Below are positions 1 to 4,698 of a stretch of 5,996 nucleotides of DNA, piece by piece; the stretch's first letter is position 1, and every line of letters starts with the position of its first letter. Below the pieces are notes generated by a model. That model was not told the origin of the DNA. It worked only from the letters and a program-made list of their open reading frames with translations, and did not search any database. The position numbers and the translations under genes were made by a program. The stretch is from Gammaproteobacteria bacterium (lineage in GTDB: Bacteria > Pseudomonadota > Gammaproteobacteria > DSM-16500), in assembly GCA_009885665.1 (NCBI GenBank), contig VFKI01000165.1, forward strand, positions 1-5,996. Direction: 5' to 3'.

Positions 1-72
1 AAAAAGACACCTGCGGGAGCCCTGGAGCTGGAGCGCCTGTTGAATTGCTTTCATGTGGTTACACTTCTATAA
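1..72 (+). CDS. 3' end of an unidentified upstream gene (partial)
   Basis: Frame 1 is open from the window edge to a TAA at 70-72, giving 23 residues ending in HVVTLL. I do not recognise the product. Its stop overlaps the ATG at 72 by one base (TAATG), a common arrangement for translationally coupled genes, and this is the main reason to think it is real. The fragment is too short for a family call, and frame 3 (the yheT frame) is also open to the edge, so an open frame here is weak proof of coding. Confidence 0.4.
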   Translation, partial: KKTPAGALELERLLNCFHVVTLL

Positions 73-1061
73 TGCGTCACATGCCAATACAGACTTATAA
101 ACCTGCCTGGTGGTTACCTGGCGCACATTTGCAAACCCTTTGGCCTGCATTATTTCGGCGCCGGCAAGCTTTGCAACTGACCCGTGAACGGTTTGAGTTA
201 GCAGATGGTGATTTCATTGATCTAGATTGGACACCCGCACGCAAAACAGACACCCCGATCATTATCGTATTGCACGGCCTCGAAGGCTCAGTCAACTCTT
301 CCTATGCCAATGGCATCATGCAAACCATTATGATTCACGGTTGGCGCGGTGTGACGATGCATTTTCGTGGCTGTAGCGGCGAAGATAATCGCTTGCCGCG
401 CGCCTATCACTCGGGTGATACAGCAGATCTTGCGACACTGATCGATACATTACGCCAACGCTTGCCAAGCGCACCGCTCGCCGCCATCGGCTATTCGCTT
501 GGCGGCAATGTGTTATTAAAATACTTGGGCGAACAGCAACACAATGCCCCATTAGTGGCCGCGGCAGGCGTATCTGTGCCGTTCGAACTAGCTAAGTGTG
601 CCACGCGTATAAAACAAGGATTTTCACGTGTATATGAATATCGCTTTTTACAAACTTTACGTGAAAAAATGTTGGCTAAATTGCCACAACATGGTGTCAA
701 CCTTCCTCTCACCGCTAAACAAATAAAAAAAATTCGTAGCATGCGCGATTTTGATGAATATTTAACAGCGCCTTTACATGGCTTTCATCATGCCGATGAT
801 TATTATATGCAAGCAAGTAGTCGACCATTTTTAAAGAAAATTACTGTACCCACTTTATTATTACAAGCGCGCGACGATCCCTTTATGACACCCGACGTCA
901 TTCCAAAAAAAACAGAATTACCTGTATGCATACAATTAGAAGTCTGTACCCGCGGTGGGCATGTTGGCTTTGTAACAGGCAGCGCGCCATGGCGCGCGCA
1001 ATATTGGCCTGATATTCGCTTACCTATTTTCTTAAAATCACATTTCGCTCAGGATATTTAG
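72..1061 (+). CDS. yheT: YheT-family alpha/beta hydrolase
   Basis: This is a cytosolic alpha/beta-hydrolase of the YheT (UPF0017, ABHD1/3-like) family; the physiological substrate is not established for bacterial members. Numbering from ATG 72 (329 aa), the visible landmarks are the N-terminal PAWWLPGAHLQTLWP block, the oxyanion region HGLEGS (68-73), MHFRGCSGE (96-104), the nucleophile elbow GYSLGG with Ser142, the acid in ARDDPF (266-271) and the His in GGHVGF (His297). These give a complete Ser-Asp-His set. It resembles E. coli YheT along its length, including the GFSRVY and DDPFM segments. ATG 72 is chosen because it overlaps the preceding TAA; ATG 81 is an equally usable start. A longer in-frame start at TTG 45 is less likely because homologues begin close to the PAWW block. 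No strong Shine-Dalgarno precedes 72 or 81, which fits coupling to the upstream frame. The last base of the stop codon is also the first base of the inverted-repeat element that follows. Confidence 0.93.
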   Translation: MRHMPIQTYKPAWWLPGAHLQTLWPALFRRRQALQLTRERFELADGDFIDLDWTPARKTDTPIIIVLHGLEGSVNSSYANGIMQTIMIHGWRGVTMHFRGCSGEDNRLPRAYHSGDTADLATLIDTLRQRLPSAPLAAIGYSLGGNVLLKYLGEQQHNAPLVAAAGVSVPFELAKCATRIKQGFSRVYEYRFLQTLREKMLAKLPQHGVNLPLTAKQIKKIRSMRDFDEYLTAPLHGFHHADDYYMQASSRPFLKKITVPTLLLQARDDPFMTPDVIPKKTELPVCIQLEVCTRGGHVGFVTGSAPWRAQYWPDIRLPIFLKSHFAQDI

Positions 1062-1186
1062 GCATGGTTCAAAAAAACGGGGCTTAATGAACACTGTCCA
1101 AGAAAAAAACAGAGCTATTATTATGATTAATAATGATATTTTACCATTTCTTAAAAATGGAGTGTTCAGTGGATTTGAGCCATGCC
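1061..1186. mobile_element. MITE-like inverted-repeat element, 126 bp
   Basis: The ends are near-perfect terminal inverted repeats: GGCATGGTTCAAA at 1061-1073 pairs with TTTGAGCCATGCC at 1174-1186 (12 of 13). Further inward, TGAACACT (1088-1095) matches AGTGTTCA (1161-1168), CCA (1098-1100) matches TGG (1158-1160), and AAGAAA (1100-1105) matches TTTCTT (1147-1152), the last two sharing base 1100. The centre is ATTATTA (1117-1123) and TAATAAT (1128-1134) around a 4-base loop. The whole unit can thus form one long interrupted hairpin, as expected for a non-autonomous miniature element or a structured intergenic repeat. It carries no transposase. I see no clear target-site duplication (TTTA on the left, AAAAAA on the right), and I cannot assign it to an IS family. 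It begins at the yheT stop and ends where antitoxin-like coding begins. Confidence 0.55.
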
Positions 1187-1314
1187 AAAAAATGCACACC
1201 AGCAGGGCTTCGCTTGACAGATTGCTTGATCCTGAGAATACATCCATAACACTGCATACGCTTGTCAGAGCTGCGCATGTTGCTGGAAAAAAACTACATA
1301 TTGAACTTCGCTAA
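1087..1314 (+). pseudogene. N-terminally truncated HTH antitoxin-like gene fused to repeat sequence
   Basis: The 75-codon ORF has two parts. Residues 36-75, from the Met at 1192, contain HTSRASLDRLLDPENTS followed by TLHTLVRAAHVAGKKLHIELR. This is the C-terminal half of a small helix-turn-helix protein of the XRE/HigA-like antitoxin kind (recognition helix, RLLDP-NTS turn, final dimer-side helix and strand). Intact members are usually around 90-100 residues. Residues 1-34 are translated from the inverted-repeat element and show no resemblance to the missing first helices. No toxin gene lies beside it: yheT precedes and tdk follows. The likeliest reading is a relic of a toxin-antitoxin or regulator locus whose front was lost at the element junction. 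A short expressed fusion protein cannot be excluded; only a weak GGGG lies a few bases ahead of ATG 1087, and an internal start at 1192 is possible. Confidence 0.65.
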
Positions 1315-1380
1315 ACCCGACATTGAGGACTATCACGCTTAACTCGCGCCCCCATCGCGAAAAGAATAATTTTCTCAATC

Positions 1381-1389
1381 TGTTACAAT
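1381..1389 (+). promoter_or_regulatory. Candidate extended -10 promoter of tdk
   Basis: TGT followed by TACAAT gives an extended -10 element (TGn plus five of six consensus bases), about 30 bases before the tdk start. No good -35 box lies at the right spacing, which is common with extended -10 promoters. Transcription would start near 1396, leaving a short leader with the GAGG ribosome binding site at 1406-1409. Confidence 0.35.
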
Positions 1390-1420
1390 GCCCTTATCCA
1401 TAACTGAGGTTATTTAAACA

Positions 1421-2050
1421 ATGGCAAAACTTTATTTTTATTACTCAGCCATGAATGCAGGCAAGAGTACGGTGCTATTACAATCCGCCTATAATTACCA
1501 AGAACGCGGCATGGAAACTTTGTTATTCACGCCATCCATCGACAAACGCTTTGGCGTAAATAAAGTGGGATCCCGTATTGGACTTGCCGCAGATGCAGTG
1601 GCATTCGATGCTGACTTTGATTTATATGCCTATACCCAAAAAGCATTAGCACATAATCCCAAAATTCGTTGTGTTTTATTAGACGAAGCACAATTCATCA
1701 AAAAAGATCACGTGTTACAGCTGACGCGCATTGTTGATGAACTCGATATTCCCGTACTCACCTATGGCCTGCGCAGTGATTTTCGCGGTGAACCTTTCGA
1801 AGGTAGTCAGTATCTATTAATTTTGGCTGATAATCTAGTTGAAATCAAAACCATTTGTCATTGTGGCAAAAAAGCCATCATGAATGCGCGCGTCGATGAA
1901 CATGGCAAAATGATCAATACCGGTGCGCAAGTCGCCATCGACGGTAGTGCACATTATGTATCCATGTGTCGCAAACACTTTAATCATTCCAAAAGTGACC
2001 ATGCGTTTGACGATAGCAATCCAACTGCAACGGAACCGCGCCTAGCATAA
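1421..2050 (+). CDS. tdk: Thymidine kinase (type II)
   Basis: It phosphorylates thymidine to dTMP with ATP in the cytosol, as part of pyrimidine salvage. The 209-residue protein is close to the usual bacterial length of about 200. The P-loop is SAMNAGKST (9-17, Lys15). The Walker B/catalytic segment is LLDEAQF (86-92), with Asp88 for magnesium and Glu89 as the general base. The lid and substrate region includes GLRSDFRGEPFEGS (116-129). A structural zinc site is complete with Cys146, Cys148, Cys183 and His186, the set expected in the E. coli-type enzyme. The start has a GAGG motif (1406-1409) 11 bases upstream and begins directly with the conserved first strand MAKLYFYYS. The last 23 codons and the stop overlap the 3' end of comEC on the other strand; these residues lie beyond the zinc site and look like a variable tail. 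No defect is visible. Confidence 0.97.
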   Translation: MAKLYFYYSAMNAGKSTVLLQSAYNYQERGMETLLFTPSIDKRFGVNKVGSRIGLAADAVAFDADFDLYAYTQKALAHNPKIRCVLLDEAQFIKKDHVLQLTRIVDELDIPVLTYGLRSDFRGEPFEGSQYLLILADNLVEIKTICHCGKKAIMNARVDEHGKMINTGAQVAIDGSAHYVSMCRKHFNHSKSDHAFDDSNPTATEPRLA

Positions 2051-4286
2051 CTTGAATTGCACCACATTGGTCGCTGGCGAGCAGTGTCGCGCCTATCTGC
2101 CGATATCGCGCCACCACTGTCGGGTGCGGGAAATGGTAGCGATTGCGATAACCCAGTGGAAATAGCACCCAGCGTGGCTTGACTGCGGCGACAAATTTAG
2201 CGTCTGCCGAGGTTTTACTGCCATGATGGGGCGCAATCAAAATTGTAGAAGATAATACACGACTGTGCTGCAGTAATTTTTTTTCCGCCTTCTTTTCAAT
2301 ATCGCCCGTTAATAAAACACTTTGGCCATTTGCTGCTGTTACTTTTAACACACAAGAACTGTCATTGCCTAAATTAATATTTTCCTTATCTGGGTAAAGA
2401 AAATTAAATTGCACATTATCCCATTGCCACTGTACGGGCTGGCAGGGCAGCACATTCATTCTCGCTAAACGTGCAGGCTCACCCGCCACCACTTTATCAA
2501 TAGAAAAACTTTTTAACAGCGTAGCAACACCACCGGCATGGTCATTATCCCCATGACTCACCACCAACATATCAATTTTTTTCTTACCCCGTACAGCGAG
2601 AAAAGGACGCACCACCCGTTCACCCATATCATTCTCATGGAAACGTGCACCTGCATCGAAAACCAACGTGTGCTGCTGCGTTTCGATGACCGCAGACAAT
2701 CCCTGACCTACATCCAATAAAGTCAATGCAACGCGACCGAGCGGCGGTGTGGCGGGTGGATAAAAGAAAATGCATACCAATGGTAGCAACCAAATAAAAC
2801 CCAGTATACGATAAGGAAAACCGCGAGGTGCTAATAAAAAAATAACGCCGATCATGGCGGCTAACAATGGCCATGGCGTAGGCGCGGTGATCGGTAAAGC
2901 GGCCAAAGGCAAGTGCGCCAAGCATGATAATACTTTCCATAAGCCATGTAAGTTTTGTTGTACCAGCCAAAGAAATAATTTCCCCAGTGGCGGATAAATA
3001 CATAAAAATATCAGACTCGCCAATAATAATGGCAAAATAATAAAGCCCATCCAAGGAATGCTAATGCCATTGGCAAAAAATGAAATCAAAGAATATTGTT
3101 GAAATAAAGCAATCGTAACAGGTAACAAACCTAATGCAGTCACCCATTGCAGTCGACCAAACTTCCACCATAAGCCGCGGGGCGCAAGCCGCCCACTGAT
3201 GCCATATAGTATAAGTGCGACAGCACCAAACGATAACCAAAAACTTTCTCCCAATACACTGAATGGCTGCCATAATAGAACAAAAAATAATGCTAAACAA
3301 TAAACATGTCCGCCGGGTAAACGGCGGCGCAAAAGTGTTGCCAACAAAAAAACCGTCAACATGATGCAGGCGCGCTGCGCAGGTAAAGAAAAGCCTGACA
3401 AAAGCGCATAGCTGATGCCCATCAGTAATGCCGCAAGCGTCGCCACATCACGTGCCGGACGTAAATGACAGAGACGTGCCGATAAACGCCATATATTTTC
3501 AAATAAAAAAAAGATTAACGCCGTAATAAAACCAATGTGTAACCCCGCAATCGCCATTAAATGGTTGGTGCCGGTATTACGCAACACTTGCCAATCTTTT
3601 ACTGAAATATCCGCGCGCTCACCGACAGCCAATGCAGGTATCCATTTGTCGGGGGTGGCAAGATTTAAATAAGGCAATAGTTTTTGCAATAAATATTCAC
3701 GGCTTAGCGCAATCGGCGCATCATAAGCATGATGTGCTAATAAGGCATTATCAGGCCGCGCCAGCACATTCGCTTGCCCACCGATGCCTTGCATAAAAGT
3801 CCAAGCTTCATAATCACCACCGCCCGGATTAAAAAAACTATGTATTCGTTTTAAACGAGCCGTTACTTGCCATGTGTCACCCGGATGCAGATAACTTGCT
3901 TCATCTGTTGAAGACAGTTTCAATAACATGTGTTGCGCTTGGTGGTTGATTTTAGCAACCTTAAAAAGAAAATAACTCCGCTCACCGAGCTGATGCGGAA
4001 TAGACGTGATCGTACCGATGAGTTGAATGGGTTTACCTTCATAGGCGTGCGCTAATTGATGCGCATGAATAAAATGGCCGCGCAGGGAAGCATAGCAAAA
4101 ACCCGTGAGTGCAGCGGCGATGCATATAAAATAAATACGCAAAACAATGATACGCCGCAATGCTATAAAAAATAATACAACAGCAATAACCATACAAACA
4201 GCAAGCACGGGTATTGTTGGCAACGTATGGAAGGGCAATAAAATTAAAATACCGCAAAAAAAAGCAATAATAAAAGTTCGCATCAT
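1980..4286 (-). CDS. comEC: DNA internalization-related competence protein ComEC/Rec2
   Basis: This is an inner-membrane channel protein that carries single-stranded DNA into the cytoplasm during natural transformation. Numbering from the longest start at 4301 (773 aa), the protein opens with hydrophobic segments (about 8-70), followed by the N-terminal soluble DUF4131-type region (about 75-185). The Competence domain spans about 200-490 and contains the signature GERADIS (227-233) and NHLMAIAGLHIGF (246-258) within many membrane helices. The C-terminal metallo-beta-lactamase-like domain (about 520-765) shows DVGQG (530-534), DAG (549-551), SHGDNDHAGG (582-591), LLTGD (663-667) and APHHGS (690-695). 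The length suits the family (E. coli YcaI is about 750). GAGG at 4295-4292 lies 5 bases before ATG 4286 and 8 before ATG 4283, so either is preferred over 4301, which has no such site. No frameshift is seen. It is divergent from the tyrP unit and overlaps the end of tdk by 71 bp. Whether the organism is competent needs the pilus genes, which are not in this window. Confidence 0.96.
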   Translation of the reverse strand: MMRTFIIAFFCGILILLPFHTLPTIPVLAVCMVIAVVLFFIALRRIIVLRIYFICIAAALTGFCYASLRGHFIHAHQLAHAYEGKPIQLIGTITSIPHQLGERSYFLFKVAKINHQAQHMLLKLSSTDEASYLHPGDTWQVTARLKRIHSFFNPGGGDYEAWTFMQGIGGQANVLARPDNALLAHHAYDAPIALSREYLLQKLLPYLNLATPDKWIPALAVGERADISVKDWQVLRNTGTNHLMAIAGLHIGFITALIFFLFENIWRLSARLCHLRPARDVATLAALLMGISYALLSGFSLPAQRACIMLTVFLLATLLRRRLPGGHVYCLALFFVLLWQPFSVLGESFWLSFGAVALILYGISGRLAPRGLWWKFGRLQWVTALGLLPVTIALFQQYSLISFFANGISIPWMGFIILPLLLASLIFLCIYPPLGKLFLWLVQQNLHGLWKVLSCLAHLPLAALPITAPTPWPLLAAMIGVIFLLAPRGFPYRILGFIWLLPLVCIFFYPPATPPLGRVALTLLDVGQGLSAVIETQQHTLVFDAGARFHENDMGERVVRPFLAVRGKKKIDMLVVSHGDNDHAGGVATLLKSFSIDKVVAGEPARLARMNVLPCQPVQWQWDNVQFNFLYPDKENINLGNDSSCVLKVTAANGQSVLLTGDIEKKAEKKLLQHSRVLSSTILIAPHHGSKTSADAKFVAAVKPRWVLFPLGYRNRYHFPHPTVVARYRQIGATLLASDQCGAIQVMLGAVPLQLDCYRQTHGHFWND

Positions 4287-4341
4287 GATGCCCTCTTTCA
4301 TTTTTCAGAATTTAACCATTCAACCGCCACGCCTGCGAAGG

Positions 4342-4371
4342 ATTAACGTGAGCGAAGCCACGTGTAAGCAA
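4342..4371 (-). promoter_or_regulatory. Possible comEC promoter with internal dyad
   Basis: On the minus strand, TTGCTT (4371-4366) and GTTAAT (4347-4342) are separated by 18 bases and could act as -35 and -10 boxes about 55 bases before the comEC start. Both match the consensus only partly. The spacer contains an ACGTG/CACGT dyad (4346-4350 and 4359-4363), which extends as a 7-bp stem with one bulged A around a GAA loop. The dyad could be an operator, but it could also be chance. Confidence 0.28.
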
Positions 4372-4422
4372 TAGGCTATCTATTACAAAAATACGTTGGT
4401 GCGGGATGTCGGCCTGGCGTTA

Positions 4423-4446
4423 CGAATTTATATGCGAATTTATATA
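4423..4446 (+). repeat. 12-bp tandem repeat, AT-rich, directly upstream of the -35 box
   Basis: CGAATTTATATG occurs at 4423-4434 and again at 4435-4446 with only the last base changed. The AT-rich tract ends one base before the TTGACA at 4448. Its position matches that of an UP element contacted by the RNA polymerase alpha subunit, or of a paired activator or repressor site. No known operator consensus is recognised. Confidence 0.5.
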
Positions 4447-4447
4447 T

Positions 4448-4476
4448 TTGACATGTTTTGCAGCACATGCTAATCT
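4448..4476 (+). promoter_or_regulatory. Sigma-70 promoter of the leader peptide/permease unit
   Basis: There is a perfect -35 box TTGACA (4448-4453), a 17-base spacer and TAATCT (4471-4476) preceded by TG at 4468-4469, making an extended -10. The -10 hexamer matches only three of six bases, but the perfect -35, ideal spacing and TGn compensate. The start point would be near 4483, so the transcript begins about 20 bases before the leader ORF and more than 210 bases before the permease start. Confidence 0.65.
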
Positions 4477-4502
4477 CGTTGGCTTATCGAAAGGTCTCTC
4501 AC

Positions 4503-4634
4503 ATGCACCGCATCCGCTCACAACAGCTTCGCCGCTCTACCCATCCGGTAGTTGCCGCCTTGTGCCCGATGTCGTCGATAATCGCTTGCACCTATACTTA
4601 TAATTATTTTTATCTTGGCCAATCCGGCCAATAA
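4503..4634 (+). CDS. Putative tyrosine-rich leader peptide, 43 aa
   Basis: A short ORF begins at ATG 4503 and ends at TAA 4632-4634. AAAGGT at 4490-4495 lies 7 bases before the start, a good ribosome binding site, and the promoter is immediately upstream. The N-terminus is basic (MHRIRSQQLRRSTH). Residues 31-37, coded by 4593-4613, are YTYNYFY: four TAT tyrosine codons and one TTT phenylalanine codon within seven. The cluster lies just before a GC-rich hairpin and about 65 bases before the stop codon of the leader is left behind for the permease start at 4699. Known amino acid leaders (trpL, pheL, hisL) carry clusters of the codons for the amino acid that their operon makes or handles, so this one would sense charged tRNA-Tyr (and tRNA-Phe) and regulate aromatic amino acid uptake. 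It is longer than classical leaders. The alternative is a small membrane protein: basic residues 1-14 precede a fairly hydrophobic run (15-38). The sequence alone does not settle this. Confidence 0.6.
   Translation: MHRIRSQQLRRSTHPVVAALCPMSSIIACTYTYNYFYLGQSGQ
4562..4591 (+). other. RNA hairpin just before the tyrosine codons
   Basis: GTGC (4562-4565) pairs with GCAC (4588-4591), and CGAT (4567-4570) pairs with ATCG (4581-4584). Together they form an 8-bp stem with a small internal loop and a 10-base terminal loop. It ends two bases before the first tyrosine codon and would be melted by a translating ribosome. It could serve as a pause hairpin or an alternative partner in a leader switch; this is a hand-drawn pairing without energy calculation. 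Confidence 0.35.
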
Positions 4635-4648
4635 TTCTCTTTATTTTT
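4615..4648 (+). terminator. Possible leader terminator/attenuator hairpin
   Basis: TTGGCC (4615-4620) pairs perfectly with GGCCAA (4626-4631) across the 5-base loop AATCC. ATTA (4603-4606) can extend the stem to TAAT (4632-4635) across an 8-base bulge. The sequence that follows is T-rich (4635-4648) and ends in five T. The stem starts two bases after the last tyrosine codon, so a ribosome stalled at the later tyrosine codons would cover its 5' arm and prevent it forming. The 6-bp stem is short, the T tract is interrupted, and the leader stop codon touches the 3' arm, so a strong intrinsic terminator is not assured. Confidence 0.45.
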
Positions 4649-4684
4649 CATTCCCAAGCTACCCCCCCAACCTTCTTCTCAGTC
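4635..4684 (+). promoter_or_regulatory. C-rich, G-poor stretch between leader stop and permease RBS
   Basis: Between the leader stop and the permease ribosome binding site the strand is pyrimidine-rich, with two G residues (4658 and 4682), a run of seven C (4662-4668) and several TTCTTCTC-type YC steps. Unstructured C-rich, G-poor RNA is the usual character of Rho loading sites, so Rho-dependent control in the leader, as in the tna operon, is possible. TTCCC (4651-4655) can also pair with GGGAA (4686-4690), which overlaps the permease ribosome binding site, but only weakly. There is no sequence consensus that proves either. Confidence 0.35.
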
Positions 4685-4698
4685 AGGGAACTTTTATT

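Noticed and set aside
45..73. TTGCTT (45-50), 17 bases, TATAAT (68-73): a possible promoter inside the yheT start region, giving a nearly leaderless mRNA from ATG 81
   Set aside because: The -10 is perfect but the -35 matches only three bases, and the TATAAT arises from the overlapping stop/start TAATG. Kept as a remark because a second promoter cannot be excluded.
1344..1360. TCGCG/CGCGA hairpin before tdk as a terminator
   Set aside because: The stem is only 5 bp with a 7-base loop and no continuous T run follows; likely chance.
2635..3300. Minus-strand ORFs of 139 and 79 codons inside comEC
   Set aside because: They are out-of-frame shadows of comEC with no family motifs and no ribosome binding sites.
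4406..4603. 65-codon + strand ORF across the tyrP upstream region
   Set aside because: It starts upstream of the promoter, lacks a ribosome binding site, runs in another frame through the better supported leader ORF and has no recognisable domain.
4615..4698. N-terminal extension of the permease from TTG 4615
   Set aside because: The 28 extra residues lie on the hairpin and C-rich tract, and have no resemblance to TyrP/Mtr proteins. ATG 4699 has a proper ribosome binding site and the family N-terminus.
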